DNA from: Trinickia acidisoli
GTDB lineage: Bacteria; Pseudomonadota; Gammaproteobacteria; Burkholderiales; Burkholderiaceae
Direction: 5' to 3'
Length of the DNA: 64,000 nt
Assembly: GCF_017315725.1 (NCBI RefSeq)
Contig: NZ_JAFLRG010000001.1
Coordinates: 1,612,001-1,676,000 of the forward strand
Below are positions 48,985 through 58,705 of this stretch, piece after piece (positions within the stretch are counted from its first letter, which is position 1; the number at the start of each line of letters is the position of its first letter). The notes under the pieces were generated by a model. It saw only the letters and a program-made list of their open reading frames with translations, did not search any database and was not told the origin of the DNA. Both the position numbers and the translations under genes were made by a program.

Positions 48985-49413
48985 ATGAGCGAAAACAGAT
49001 ACCGATTTTCCCCACATACCAACCTATCGGTTGGCGAGCTGTTTTTCTTTGTCGCCGTCGACGAGACCGAGAAGCAACTCGGATTCAAGGACCTGGCGGC
49101 GTCTGCGCTGTTGCTGGGCCAGAACGATGTGCCGGTCGCCGGCAAGTTGGGCGGAGCGGCTGCCGGCACTTCGGTGATTTCGATTGCGGCGCGCAAGGTG
49201 CTCCCGCTGCAACTGCGCCAAAGACTGCCGACCATCGTCGGCATCGGTCCGCGCGGGCTCAAAATCGCTTTTACGCGAAGCCTTGGAGGCTTCGTCGGCC
49301 GCGCCGTTCCAGTGATCGGGGTCCTGACGATGAGCTACGACGCCTTCTTCATCGTGCGCAACACGGTTGCGACCTACAATCGGCTGGTAATGCCGGAAGA
49401 CAAGGTGCTTTGA
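48985..49413 (+). CDS. STM2901-like membrane protein, accessory
   Basis: A 142-residue protein that I recognise as similar to the STM2901 family of Salmonella: LSVGELFFFVAVDETEKQLG near residue 12, a conserved basic central part (RKVLPLQLRQRLPT), and two hydrophobic segments near the C-terminus (VGRAVPVIGVLTMSYDAFFI). No enzyme motif is present. It has no Shine-Dalgarno of note and is less GC-rich than the neighbours. It is 3 bp upstream of the DUF1493 gene, and the two form an obvious pair. Family name rests on memory of sequence patterns, not on a search. Confidence 0.65.
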   Translation: MSENRYRFSPHTNLSVGELFFFVAVDETEKQLGFKDLAASALLLGQNDVPVAGKLGGAAAGTSVISIAARKVLPLQLRQRLPTIVGIGPRGLKIAFTRSLGGFVGRAVPVIGVLTMSYDAFFIVRNTVATYNRLVMPEDKVL

Positions 49414-49416
49414 AAT

Positions 49417-49791
49417 ATGCGGCGAGACGATGCTTGGGAGAAGTTGGAGGCTTTCGCTCGCGAGGAGCTCGGCAGGCCGTTGTTCGGAAAGCCGAGGCTC
49501 GAGCTTTCGACTCGACTCGAAGAGGACCTCGGCCTAACCGGCGTCGACGCTGTCGAGTTCATCGATCATTGGGCCGAGCGGTTCGGAGTCACTGCGAAAG
49601 AATGTCCATATGCCCGCTATTTTGGCCCGGAGGGGCTCGACGTCATTGGTTCAATTGCTTCGATCTTTTCGAAGCGCGCGCGCCGGCCGTTGGTTCCGAT
49701 CACGCTGGGCATGCTCGCGGAGGCGATGGTCGCGGGGCGTTGGGACACTGAGGAGATCGAGGCGAAGGCCGGTGCGAACGGGAGCCGTTGA
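49417..49791 (+). CDS. DUF1493 acyl-carrier-protein-like protein, accessory
   Basis: A 124-residue protein with an ACP-like helical core: LEEDLGLTGVDAVEFIDHW at residues 34-52 aligns with the ACP segment DLGADSLDTVEL. The phosphopantetheine serine of DSL is replaced by Gly (G42), so it cannot carry an acyl chain in the usual way. Acyl carrier protein-like proteins of the DUF1493 family occur in Salmonella and related bacteria next to STM2901-type genes. It begins 3 bp after the membrane-protein stop (TGAAATATG) and converges on lplT. Confidence 0.7.
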   Translation: MRRDDAWEKLEAFAREELGRPLFGKPRLELSTRLEEDLGLTGVDAVEFIDHWAERFGVTAKECPYARYFGPEGLDVIGSIASIFSKRARRPLVPITLGMLAEAMVAGRWDTEEIEAKAGANGSR

Positions 49792-49824
49792 CTCCCGCAC
49801 CTTCGATGCAAGCCGAGCAACCGC

Positions 49825-51123
49825 TCAGTCTTCGATCATCTGCCGTAAATCGACCCTGCGCGCATTGGCGGCGCTGCGGCGCTTGGCTAGCCAAATCATC
49901 GTGCAGACGAACGCGCCGAACGTCACGATGATGCCCTGCACCGGCATGTTCGCGCGAAGCAGTAGCGCATAGGCGCCGAGCATCAGCAGCACGGCCAGGT
50001 TCTGATTGAAGTTCTGCACCGCGATCGAATGGCCCGCCGTGATGAGCGTCGCGCCGCGATGCTGCAGCAGCGCGTTCATCGGCACGATGAAGTAGCCCGA
50101 CAGGCCCCCGAGCACGATCATGAGCGGGTAGGCGAGTGCGATGTACGCGGCAAGGAAGTGCGTGCCGAGATGGAGGCCGGCTGCGGGGGGAAACAGCCAT
50201 TTGCCGTAGAAGGCCATCGCCGCCGCGACGACGCCCGCCGCAATGCCGAAGGGCAGCACCTTCAGGGAACGCGAGAGCGGCACGAGCGCCGCAGCGGCTC
50301 CCGCGCCAAGGGCGATGCCGATGCCGGCGGCGCCTTGCATCAATGCGGCCTTCGACAGCGATAGCCCCAGGTTCACGGCAGCCCATTTCAGCACGAGCAG
50401 TTGCAGCGTCACGGCGGCACCCCACATGAGCGTCGTGACCCATAGCGCGATCTGCGCGAGTTCGTCGCGCCACAGCAGGTTGAAGCAGTCGACGAATTCG
50501 CCGACGAGGCGCTGCGGCTCGCGCAGCCGGTTCTCGTAGCGCGCGCCGGTATCGGGAATGCCGATGTTGATCAGCGCCGCGGCCGCGTAGACGAGCATCA
50601 CTGCAAACATCGCGAAATCGGGGGCATCGTGTATGAATGCAAAGTGCCAGCCGTTGATCCGATGCGCGACGTAAGGGCTGATGAGCCCACCCCCGAGCGC
50701 GGTGCCGAGGATCGTCGAGAGCACTGTTGCCGATTCGAGCCAAGCGTTCGCTGCGACGAGCCGCTGCGCCGGCAGCAGTTCCGTGAGAATGCCGTACTTG
50801 GCCGGGGAATAGGCGGCCGCGCCGATACCCACGACACCGTAAGCGATCATCGGATGCACGTTCGCGAGCATCATCGCGCAGCCGAGCCCTTTCAGCGCGT
50901 TGGCCGCGAACATGACGTAGCGCTTCTGCAGCGCATCGGCGAATGCGCCGGCGAACGGCGCGAGCACGACATACGAGGTCGTGAACAAGATCTGCAGCAG
51001 CGGCGTGAACCAGCTTGCCGCATGCATGGCGCCGAGCAGCGCGATGGCGGCGATCAGCAAGGCATTGTCGGCCATCGACGAAACGAACTGCGCGGCGATG
51101 ATCGTGTAGAAGCCTTTTTTCAT
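49825..51123 (-). CDS. lplT: lysophospholipid transporter LplT
   Basis: A 432-residue major-facilitator-fold flippase with about 12 membrane segments. It opens MKKGFYTIIAAQFVSSMADN and has the family run PFAGAFADALQKRYVM. It moves lysophosphatidylethanolamine inward for re-acylation by Aas. No aas gene is adjacent here. Start ATG 51123 was chosen over the longer open frame to 51546, which lies antisense to and over suhB. It follows the suhB terminator. Confidence 0.93.
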   Translation of the reverse strand: MKKGFYTIIAAQFVSSMADNALLIAAIALLGAMHAASWFTPLLQILFTTSYVVLAPFAGAFADALQKRYVMFAANALKGLGCAMMLANVHPMIAYGVVGIGAAAYSPAKYGILTELLPAQRLVAANAWLESATVLSTILGTALGGGLISPYVAHRINGWHFAFIHDAPDFAMFAVMLVYAAAALINIGIPDTGARYENRLREPQRLVGEFVDCFNLLWRDELAQIALWVTTLMWGAAVTLQLLVLKWAAVNLGLSLSKAALMQGAAGIGIALGAGAAAALVPLSRSLKVLPFGIAAGVVAAAMAFYGKWLFPPAAGLHLGTHFLAAYIALAYPLMIVLGGLSGYFIVPMNALLQHRGATLITAGHSIAVQNFNQNLAVLLMLGAYALLLRANMPVQGIIVTFGAFVCTMIWLAKRRSAANARRVDLRQMIED

Positions 51124-51169
51124 TCGGCGGGCCGAGCCACGAATGCGCCCGGAAAGGAATCCATTAAGC

Positions 51170-51194
51170 AAAAAAGGCGGCTCGAGCCGCCTTT
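51170..51194 (-). terminator. intrinsic terminator of suhB
   Basis: GGCGGCTCGAGCCGCC is a perfect palindromic stem followed, on the minus strand, by six Ts. It separates suhB from lplT. Confidence 0.75.
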
Positions 51195-51275
51195 GTCGTG
51201 CTGGACGCCGCCGCTCGACGGAGCGGGCGGCGATTGCCGATTGCCGGCCGATTGCCGGCCGATCGTCGACCGCTG

Positions 51276-52076
51276 TCAGTCGCTTTTCGTCGCGCGGCTG
51301 TAGGGGCTCAGGATCGGCACCATTTGCGCATAGATCTTCGGGTTGCCCGTGACGATCTCGCCGAGTTTCAGGAAGTCGGAATCGCCCGTGTAATTGCCGA
51401 CGAGTCCGCCTGCTTCCGTGATCAGCAAACTGCCTGCCGCCATATCCCACGGGCTGAGGCCTTGTTCGAAGAAGCCATCGAGCCGGCCCGCCGCCACGTT
51501 GGCCAAGTCGAGTGCGGCAGCGCCCGGGCGGCGCAAGCCCGTGCACGAACGCGTCATTTCTGCGAACAGTCGGCAGTAGGCTTCGAGGCGGTCGTCTTCG
51601 CGAAACGGGAAGCCCGTGCCGATCAGCGCGTCGCCGAGGCGGTCGCGGCGGCCGACGCGGATACGGCGGTCGTTCAGATAAGCGCCGCGGCCGCGCGACG
51701 CTGTGAAGAGGTCGTTGCGCGTCGGATCGTAGACGACGGCCTGCGTGACGATGCCCCGGTGCTCGAGCGCGATCGATACGCCGTAGTAGGGCAGGCCGTG
51801 GATGAAATTGGTGGTGCCGTCGAGCGGATCGATGATCCAGACGTAATCGGATTTGTTTTCGGAGCGGCCCGATTCTTCGGCGAGGATCGCGTGGTCGGGA
51901 TAGGCCGTTTTTAGCGTATCGATGATGGCCGCTTCGGCCGCTTTGTCGACTTCCGTCACGAAATCGTTGTGTTGTTTCTTGCTGACTTGAACGAGGTCCA
52001 GGTCGAGCGAGGCGCGATTGATGATTTGTCCAGCGCGACGGGCGGCCTTGACGGCAATGTTGAGCATCGGATGCAT
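51276..52076 (-). CDS. suhB: inositol-1-monophosphatase
   Basis: A 266-residue Mg-dependent phosphatase of the IMPase family. Metal motifs are EESG (near residue 67) and [15 protein letters not shown] (about 82-96), with the second signature [15 protein letters not shown]. In E. coli SuhB also binds RNA polymerase/NusA and acts in rRNA antitermination. It stands alone, with its own terminator, divergent from trmJ. Confidence 0.95.
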   Translation of the reverse strand: MHPMLNIAVKAARRAGQIINRASLDLDLVQVSKKQHNDFVTEVDKAAEAAIIDTLKTAYPDHAILAEESGRSENKSDYVWIIDPLDGTTNFIHGLPYYGVSIALEHRGIVTQAVVYDPTRNDLFTASRGRGAYLNDRRIRVGRRDRLGDALIGTGFPFREDDRLEAYCRLFAEMTRSCTGLRRPGAAALDLANVAAGRLDGFFEQGLSPWDMAAGSLLITEAGGLVGNYTGDSDFLKLGEIVTGNPKIYAQMVPILSPYSRATKSD

Positions 52077-52352
52077 AAAACGGATTCCTATTACCGCGGC
52101 GGTGCGAGCGCTACGGAGGGTGGGCCAAACCGCCCGGAATGCGCGGGCATTCCGTCGACGAAAGCGAATTGAAGAAGAGCAATGTACCTGCCCGGGGGTT
52201 GCGATCGACCGGTGGGCCAGGTACGAATTCCGTGATTTTACCCGAGTCCGCGGCCGCTCGGCAGATCGCTCGCCGTCACCCCGACCGATCTAGAGCGCGG
52301 CCGTTTCGGCGCCGTTCGCGTCGGGCCCGCGAGCGCGATACCATATCGGCGT

Positions 52353-53231
52353 ATGCTCGCTTGTCCCCTTTATTCGTCGGGCCTTGCCCAACTCGTCATC
52401 TTGAACCGTTCCACATCGCATTCGTCGTCGGCCACCGTCCACACCTGCGCGGCAGGCCCGCACGGCGGTTTCACGTCGACTTTGTTCGTCCTCGTCGAGC
52501 CGAGCCACCCCGGCAACGTCGGCGCCGCCGCGCGCGCGCTCAAGACCATGGGTTTTTCGCGGCTCGTCCTCGTGGCGCCGCGTCTTGCCCATGTCCAGAC
52601 GGACCCGGAGGCGATCGCGATGGCCAGCGGCGCCGAAGACGTGCTAGCCTCGGCCCGCATCGTGCCCACCATCGCCGATGCCCTTGCGGGCGTTACCTGG
52701 TCCGTCGCGCTCACGGCGCGCATGCGCGAATACGGGCCGCCGCAACTCGCGCCGCGCGAGGCTGCGGGCGAGGCGCGCGTCCACGCACTGGGCGGCGACA
52801 TTGCCTTCGTCTTCGGCAATGAACGGACGGGACTTTCGAATGAGCACGTCGAGCGTTGCAGCGCGCTCGCGCACATCCCGGCCAACCCCGCCTATAGCTC
52901 GCTCAATCTCGCGCAGGCGGTGCAGGTGCTTGCCTATGAGTTGCGGATGGCCTACCTCGCAGACGAGGCGGCGACGGGCGGCGTGACAGAAGAGGACTCG
53001 CTCGGCGCGCGTGCGCCGAGCGACGATATCGAGCGGATGTACGTGCACCTCGAAAACGCGCTGATCGCACTCGAATTTCTCGATCCGGCCAACCCGAAGA
53101 AATTGATGTCGCGCCTGCGGCGGCTGTTCGCTCGCGCCGGCCTCGAGCGCGAGGAAGTCAACATCGTGCGGGGCATCGCGAAGCACATATTGCTGAAAGC
53201 GCACGCGCGCGATCGCTCGTCTTCGTCATAG
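52353..53231 (+). CDS. trmJ: tRNA (cytidine/uridine-2'-O-)-methyltransferase TrmJ
   Basis: A 292-residue SPOUT methyltransferase that 2'-O-methylates position 32 of tRNAs. The trefoil knot core is visible: VEPSHPGNVGAAARALKTMGF near residue 48, FVFGNERTGLSNEH and the terminal PANPAYSSLNLAQAVQVLAYELR motif. The N-terminal 40 residues look poorly conserved and the start is uncertain; no Shine-Dalgarno supports ATG 52353. Helical C-terminal extension (about 70 residues) is family-typical. Confidence 0.9.
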   Translation: MLACPLYSSGLAQLVILNRSTSHSSSATVHTCAAGPHGGFTSTLFVLVEPSHPGNVGAAARALKTMGFSRLVLVAPRLAHVQTDPEAIAMASGAEDVLASARIVPTIADALAGVTWSVALTARMREYGPPQLAPREAAGEARVHALGGDIAFVFGNERTGLSNEHVERCSALAHIPANPAYSSLNLAQAVQVLAYELRMAYLADEAATGGVTEEDSLGARAPSDDIERMYVHLENALIALEFLDPANPKKLMSRLRRLFARAGLEREEVNIVRGIAKHILLKAHARDRSSSS

Positions 53232-53448
53232 CGCACCAGGGAGCCGGGCTGTGGCATAAAACGGCGCCATTTCGGCGCGCGCCGCCGCCAATGTCCCTGC
53301 TGGGCACAGGGGCGATTCCGACGCGTTCTGCACGCGTCGCATGATCCACATACAATCGAACCGTTCCTTATAAGCAAATCACACGATGTCATATCGACGC
53401 GCACGCCGTCGCGTCTAGGCGACGGCCTTTCAATCTGCGAGCCCCACC

Positions 53449-54243
53449 ATGTTCAAGAGACTTCGCGAAGACATTGCCACGATTCGGGAGCGGGACCCCG
53501 CTGCTCGCAGCGCCTGGGAAGTACTCACCTGTTACCCGGGTCTGCACGCGCTCGTCCTGCATCGGCTCGCGCATGCCTGCTGGCGCGCGCGGCGCCGCTG
53601 GCTCGCGCGTTTCGTTTCGCAAATCGCAAGGTTCCTGACCGGCATCGAGATTCATCCGGGCGCGACGATCGGTCGGCGCGTATTTATCGATCACGGCATG
53701 GGCGTGGTCATCGGCGAGACGGCCGAGGTCGGCGACGACTGCACGATCTACCAGGGCGTCACGCTCGGCGGCACGCTGCTCACGCGCGGCGCCAAGCGCC
53801 ATCCGACGCTCGAGCGTGGCGTCATCGTCGGCGCGGGTGCGAAGGTGCTCGGCGGCTTCACGATCGGCGAGGACGCGAAGATCGGCTCGAACGCGGTCGT
53901 CGTCAAACCGGTGCCGGCCGGGGGGACGGCCGTCGGCAATCCGGCGCGCGTCATCATGCCGGCCGACCCGAAGCGCTCGCCCGAGCATGCGGCGTTTTGC
54001 GCCTACGGTATCGCGCCGAATGCGGAGGATCCGGTCTCGCTCGCATTGCATGGCCTCATCGACCACGCGGCAACCGAAAAGCTGCGTGTCAACGAGATCG
54101 TCGCTGCGCTCGAACGGCTCGGTGCGCGGCTCGAGGCCATGCAGAGCGGCGATGCGGCGGTCGTGGACTTGCAGCGCCTTTCGGCCGCCATTCAAGGAGC
54201 CGTGACGACGCACGACGAAGTGTCTGGCGTAGCCGAGCGTTAA
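53449..54243 (+). CDS. cysE: serine O-acetyltransferase
   Basis: A 264-residue hexapeptide-repeat acetyltransferase making O-acetylserine for cysteine synthesis. The helical N-terminal domain is followed by the left-handed beta-helix with [23 protein letters not shown] (catalytic His/Asp region) and the terminal NPARVI turn. It shares its neighbourhood with trmJ. The length is similar to E. coli CysE (273), but the residues after the beta-helix (from about 180) are longer and Ala-rich, unlike the short feedback-sensing tail of the E. coli enzyme. Confidence 0.94.
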   Translation: MFKRLREDIATIRERDPAARSAWEVLTCYPGLHALVLHRLAHACWRARRRWLARFVSQIARFLTGIEIHPGATIGRRVFIDHGMGVVIGETAEVGDDCTIYQGVTLGGTLLTRGAKRHPTLERGVIVGAGAKVLGGFTIGEDAKIGSNAVVVKPVPAGGTAVGNPARVIMPADPKRSPEHAAFCAYGIAPNAEDPVSLALHGLIDHAATEKLRVNEIVAALERLGARLEAMQSGDAAVVDLQRLSAAIQGAVTTHDEVSGVAER

Positions 54244-54309
54244 ATAAGCGCACCGCAAGCGCCGCCTGGAGCCGTAGCCACGCGAACGCGCGGCCACGGC
54301 ACGGATGAG

Positions 54310-55152
54310 TCAATCCAGCGGCAGGGCGTGAATCCCTTCGGCGTCGATGCGCAGATAGCCGCCTCGGTGCGCGCCGTGGTCGAAATCCCAATCGGGCAGG
54401 ACCCAGCGCGTGCCGCCCATCTCTTGATGACGCGCGGGCTTGTGCGTATGCCCGTGGATCATCGTCGTCGTATGGCTCGTGCGGAACAGGGCTTCGACGC
54501 TTTCATGCGTGACGTCGTAAAGCGGCGAGGGCGGCCGCGTGCGGCCTTCTTCGCTCGAGGCGCGCATGCGCTCGGCGAGTGCATGCCGCCATTTGAACGG
54601 CCACGCGAGGAACATGAGTTGAGCCGCGCGCCATCGTGCGAAGCGGCGAAACGTCTGGTACTTACGGTCGGCCGTGCAAAGCGCGTCGCCATGTGCGAGC
54701 ACGATGCGTGCGCCGAACGCGGTCATCACGAACGGATCGGGCAGCCAGATGGCGCCGGCCGCCTTCATGAACCGTTTGCCGAGCAGGAAGTCGCGGTTGC
54801 CGTGCATGATGTACAGGGCGATACCGCGTTCAGAAAGCGAGTGCAGGATGTCCGCGATGCGGGCGGCGAACGGATCGGCTCGAAGCATGTCGTCGCCGAT
54901 CCAATACTCGAACAAATCGCCGAGCACGAAGACGGAATCGGCGCTCTCCGCCGTCACACGGACGAAATGCTCGAACGCGTCGACCGTGCGTGGAATCGAC
55001 GTGCTCAGATGCAGATCGGAGATGAGCAAGAGCGGCCGCGGCGCGTGCGGGCGCGCGTGGCCATGCTCGTGCGGCACGCTGGCCTCGACGTTGCGAGGCC
55101 CCGCGTCTTGCCGCGCCGAGATTCCAGCATCTCGGATGACGCTCGTATTCAA
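54310..55152 (-). CDS. lpxH: UDP-2,3-diacylglucosamine diphosphatase LpxH
   Basis: A 280-residue calcineurin-type phosphoesterase that makes lipid X in lipid A synthesis. Metal motifs are in order: SDLHLS (near residue 45), [26 protein letters not shown] and HGHTHKP. There is an N-terminal extension of about 40 residues before the first motif compared with E. coli LpxH (240). Start at ATG 55152 overlaps the ppiB stop by 4 bp (ATGA), so the two are coupled. Confidence 0.95.
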   Translation of the reverse strand: MNTSVIRDAGISARQDAGPRNVEASVPHEHGHARPHAPRPLLLISDLHLSTSIPRTVDAFEHFVRVTAESADSVFVLGDLFEYWIGDDMLRADPFAARIADILHSLSERGIALYIMHGNRDFLLGKRFMKAAGAIWLPDPFVMTAFGARIVLAHGDALCTADRKYQTFRRFARWRAAQLMFLAWPFKWRHALAERMRASSEEGRTRPPSPLYDVTHESVEALFRTSHTTTMIHGHTHKPARHQEMGGTRWVLPDWDFDHGAHRGGYLRIDAEGIHALPLD

Positions 55153-55643
55153 TCGACCACGACCGCTTTCTCGATGACGACGTCATCGAGCGGCACGTCC
55201 TGGTGGAAGCCCTTCGAGCCCGTCCTCACCTTCTTGATCTTGTCGACGACGTCGAGCCCTTCGACGACGCGCCCGAACACGGCGTAGCCCCAGCCCTGCG
55301 GCGTCGGCGACGTGTGGTTGAGGAAGTCGTTGTCGTTGACGTTGATGAAGAATTGCGCCGTCGCCGAGTGCGGATCGTTCGTGCGGGCCATCGCGACCGA
55401 GCCCTTGACGTTCTTCAGGCCATTGTTTGCTTCGTTGTCGATCGGTTCGTCGGTCGGCTTTTGCTTCATGCCGGCTTCGAAGCCGCCGCCCTGGATCATG
55501 AAGCCGTCGATGACCCGGTGAAACACGGTGTTGTCGTAGTGGCCTTTCTTCACGTAATTGAGGAAATTTTCGACCGACTTCGGGGCCTTTTCGGCGTCGA
55601 GTTCGAGCTTGATGACGCCGTGGTTAGTATGCAGTTCGACCAT
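55149..55643 (-). CDS. ppiB: peptidyl-prolyl cis-trans isomerase B (cytoplasmic cyclophilin)
   Basis: A 164-residue cyclophilin without a signal peptide. It contains the active-site runs [13 protein letters not shown] and [18 protein letters not shown]. It lies between ppiA (upstream) and lpxH (overlapping), an arrangement shared with E. coli, where cysS, ppiB and lpxH are neighbours. Confidence 0.95.
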   Translation of the reverse strand: MVELHTNHGVIKLELDAEKAPKSVENFLNYVKKGHYDNTVFHRVIDGFMIQGGGFEAGMKQKPTDEPIDNEANNGLKNVKGSVAMARTNDPHSATAQFFINVNDNDFLNHTSPTPQGWGYAVFGRVVEGLDVVDKIKKVRTGSKGFHQDVPLDDVVIEKAVVVD

Positions 55644-55668
55644 GATGAATTCCTTTCTAAAAAGCCAA

Positions 55669-55690
55669 GCCGGCGCGGGGGAGCGCCGGC
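55669..55690 (-). terminator. hairpin between ppiA and ppiB
   Basis: GCCGGCGC and GCGCCGGC form 8-bp arms around GGGGGA. On the minus strand it is followed by TTGGCTTTTT, an interrupted T-tract, so it may terminate part of the ppiA transcript or act as an mRNA 3' stabiliser. Confidence 0.4.
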
Positions 55691-55700
55691 GGGGGGAGCG

Positions 55701-56282
55701 TTATTTCGAAACGACGGTTGCCGATTGGATCACGATCGGCTGTTGCGGTACGTTCGCCATCGATTCGCGCGTCGTGGTGGGCGCCGCCTCGATCTTCTTT
55801 ACCACGTCCATGCCCGAGACGACCTTGCCGAACACGGCATAGCCGTTGCCGTCCGGATTGGGATAGTCGAGCCCTGCGTTGTCGACGGTGTTGATGAAGA
55901 ATTGATCGGTGGCCGAGTTCGGATCGCTCGTGCGCGCCATGGCGATCGTACCTTCGGCGTTCTTCAGGCCGTTGCGGCTTTCGAGCGGAATCGGCGCGCG
56001 CGTCGGCTTTTCCGCGTAGCTCACCGTGTAGCCGCCGCCCTGAATCATGAAGCCCGGGATCACGCGATGAAAGATTGTGCCGCTGTATTGACCGGATTTC
56101 ACGTAATCGAGAAAGTTTGCGACCGTCTTGGGCGCCTTCTCCGGATAGAGCTCGACCTTGATGTCGCCGTCCGTCGTTTTCAGCAACACCTGCGGGTGCC
56201 CGGCGGTGGCGTTCGTTTGAGCGAAGGCGGGCACGTTCGCGATGAGAGCGGCGCTGCCGAGCGCCAACCAAAAACTTTTCAT
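55701..56282 (-). CDS. ppiA: periplasmic peptidyl-prolyl cis-trans isomerase A (cyclophilin)
   Basis: A 193-residue cyclophilin with a cleavable signal peptide (MKSFWLALGSAALIANVPAFA, cut near residue 21). Active-site segments FHRVIPGFMIQGG and AMARTSDPNSATDQFFIN are present. The catalytic body closely resembles the adjacent ppiB, suggesting an old duplication with addition of a signal peptide. Start ATG 56282. Confidence 0.94.
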   Translation of the reverse strand: MKSFWLALGSAALIANVPAFAQTNATAGHPQVLLKTTDGDIKVELYPEKAPKTVANFLDYVKSGQYSGTIFHRVIPGFMIQGGGYTVSYAEKPTRAPIPLESRNGLKNAEGTIAMARTSDPNSATDQFFINTVDNAGLDYPNPDGNGYAVFGKVVSGMDVVKKIEAAPTTTRESMANVPQQPIVIQSATVVSK

Positions 56283-56323
56283 ATTTGTCCTCAACGTGGA
56301 AGAAATCGGATCGAATGCCGTAC

Positions 56324-57028
56324 TCAATGGGACGGCGCGATGTAAGGCTGAGTCGGGAACTGGCCGTTCGAGCCGCCGAATTCGACGCCCGGCGAGGTCA
56401 ATGCCGGGGTCCTGGCCATGTGCTCGCGCGGCTCGGCCGCCGTAGACGAGGCGGCGGGTGCAGGAGCCGCGGCCGATACGATGCGCTCGATCGCCGCTAT
56501 CCGTTGCGCCGCGGCGGGGCTCGCCTGGCCGAGACTTTGCGCGCGCCGGTACGATTGCTCGGCGAGGTGCAGGTACAAGTCGCCCAGATTTTCGTAGGCG
56601 AGCCCGTAGCTCGGGTTCGTCTGGACGGCCGTCTCGAGCGCCGCGCGCGCGTCCTCGTAGCGGCCGTGCTTCGCGTACAGCGCGGCAAGATTGTTGTACG
56701 GCTCGGGCAACTCGGGGTACATCTGCGTCAATTCGGTGAATTGGCGGATCGCATCGTCGTCGCGATTCAAGCGTGCGAGCACGGCGCCCCGCTTGAATTT
56801 CGCTTGAGCGTCTTGCGGGTGCGAGGCGATGCGCGCATCGAGTTCGGCGAGGGCCGCGCGCCAGTTTTGCGCGGCGATCGATGCATCGATTTGCGGCGTG
56901 CCGTCGACCGCCGCCGGCGATGTTTGCGCATGCGCCGCCATGCTCGTGAAAGCCGCGAGCGCAAGGCTCAGAACGGAGGCGGCGGCGAGGGCCGCGGTAC
57001 GGTGCATGCGGCCGCTGGAAGGTTTCAT
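56324..57028 (-). CDS. exported tetratricopeptide-repeat protein
   Basis: A 234-residue protein with a signal sequence (about residues 8-36, ending AAHAQ) and three to four TPR units between about residues 52 and 165 (for example [15 protein letters not shown] and [20 protein letters not shown]). A short Pro/Ala/Ser tail follows. TPR scaffolds hold protein complexes; no partner is evident. The start may be ATG 57028 or ATG 57007. It is divergent from cysS. Confidence 0.8.
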   Translation of the reverse strand: MKPSSGRMHRTAALAAASVLSLALAAFTSMAAHAQTSPAAVDGTPQIDASIAAQNWRAALAELDARIASHPQDAQAKFKRGAVLARLNRDDDAIRQFTELTQMYPELPEPYNNLAALYAKHGRYEDARAALETAVQTNPSYGLAYENLGDLYLHLAEQSYRRAQSLGQASPAAAQRIAAIERIVSAAAPAPAASSTAAEPREHMARTPALTSPGVEFGGSNGQFPTQPYIAPSH

Positions 57029-57257
57029 AGGCTCGGGTCTGGATGTTATACTCCGGCCCATTCTAACAAAACGTTTGCCGGTTTCCCCGAACGGCAAACG
57101 GTCCTCCGCCAGTCGTGGTCGCCTTTCGCGCCGCTCGTTTCGAAGCACTCGTCGCGCGAAGACATCGGCACCGCGCAAGCCGTTAGCGCTTCATCGCGGA
57201 ATGCTGCGAAACGCGCGTTGCCGAGTGCGGATTGCTCAAAGCTCACGCATCGTCTCT

Positions 57258-58655
57258 ATGGAATCACTGCGCATCTACAACACGCTCGCGCGTGACAAGC
57301 AACCGTTCGTGCCGCGCCGCGTGGGCGAAGTGCGCATGTACGTCTGCGGGATCACCGTCTACGACTATTGCCACGTCGGGCACGCCCGGCTTTTGGTCGT
57401 ATTCGATCTCGTGCAGCGTTGGCTGCGCACGCTTGGCTACCGCGTGACCTATGTGCGCAACATCACCGACGTCGACGACAAGATCATCCGGCGCGCCGTC
57501 GAAAACGGCGAGACCATCAAGGCCGTCACCGATCGCTACATCGCCGCGATGTACGAAGATGCCGATGCGCTCGGCGTAGCGCGTCCCGATATCGAGCCGC
57601 GCGCGACCGACTACATTCCGCAGATGCTGGGCATGATCGATGCGCTCGTTGCGAACGGTTATGCGTATCACGCACAAGACGGCGACGTGAATTACGCCGT
57701 GCGCAAATTCGCGCGTTACGGTGCGCTCTCCGGAAAGTCGCTCGAAGATCTGCGCGCCGGTGAGCGCGTCGTGGCGAACGACGCCAAGGAAGATCCGCTC
57801 GATTTCGTGCTCTGGAAGCATACGAAGCCCGGCGAGCCGCCCGAGTGCTCGTGGGATTCCAAGTACGGTCCGGGCCGCCCGGGCTGGCACATCGAATGTT
57901 CGGCGATGGGCTGCGCGCTGCTCGGCGAGCATTTCGATTTGCACGGCGGCGGGCAGGACCTGCAGTTTCCGCATCATGAGAACGAGATTGCCCAAAGCGA
58001 AGGCGCGACGGGGCAGACGTTCGTCAACTATTGGATGCACAACGGCTTCGTGCAGATCGACAACGAGAAGATGTCGAAGTCGCTCGGCAATTTCTTCACG
58101 ATTCGCGACGTGCTCGCGAAGTACGATCCGGAAGTCGTGCGCTTCTTCCTCGTTCGTGCTCACTACCGTTCGCCGATCAACTATAGCGACGTTCATCTCG
58201 ACGATGCGCGCGCCGCGCTTACGCGCCTGTACACCGCGCTCAAAGACGTCGCGCCCGACAGCGCGCCGCTCGACTGGAGCGAAGCGCATGCGCAGCGGTT
58301 TCGCGAGGCGATGAACGACGACTTCAATACGCCTGTCGCCGTGGCCGTGCTGTTCGAGTTGGCAACGGAGGTGAACCGCACGCGCGATGCGCAATTGGCG
58401 CGGCAACTGCGCGCGCTCGCGGGCACGCTGGGGTTGTTGGGCCGCGAGCCGCGCGCGTTCTTGCAACAAGCGGCGGGCGCGCAGGCCGCCGATGGGCTCG
58501 ATGTGGCCGCGATCGAAACGAAGATCGCCGCGCGCACCGCGGCCAAGCATGCGAAAGACTACGCCGAGGCAGACCGGATCCGAGCGGAATTGCTCGATGC
58601 CGGTGTTGCGCTTGAAGACAAACCGGGCGGGCTGACCGAATGGCGCCGCGTATGA
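57258..58655 (+). CDS. cysS: cysteinyl-tRNA synthetase
   Basis: A 465-residue class I synthetase. Zinc-binding cysteines and the HIGH-type motif are in [17 protein letters not shown] (about residues 28-44); further zinc ligands are in ECSAMG and FPHHENE, and the KMSKS loop is EKMSKSLGN. Length matches E. coli CysS (461). It is divergent from the TPR/ppiA/ppiB/lpxH block and upstream of the DNA glycosylase by 50 bp. Confidence 0.96.
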   Translation: MESLRIYNTLARDKQPFVPRRVGEVRMYVCGITVYDYCHVGHARLLVVFDLVQRWLRTLGYRVTYVRNITDVDDKIIRRAVENGETIKAVTDRYIAAMYEDADALGVARPDIEPRATDYIPQMLGMIDALVANGYAYHAQDGDVNYAVRKFARYGALSGKSLEDLRAGERVVANDAKEDPLDFVLWKHTKPGEPPECSWDSKYGPGRPGWHIECSAMGCALLGEHFDLHGGGQDLQFPHHENEIAQSEGATGQTFVNYWMHNGFVQIDNEKMSKSLGNFFTIRDVLAKYDPEVVRFFLVRAHYRSPINYSDVHLDDARAALTRLYTALKDVAPDSAPLDWSEAHAQRFREAMNDDFNTPVAVAVLFELATEVNRTRDAQLARQLRALAGTLGLLGREPRAFLQQAAGAQAADGLDVAAIETKIAARTAAKHAKDYAEADRIRAELLDAGVALEDKPGGLTEWRRV

Positions 58656-58705
58656 CGACCGTGCATCGCACGTCGCGCTGATCGACTCGCCAGGCAGGAG
58701 GCAAG

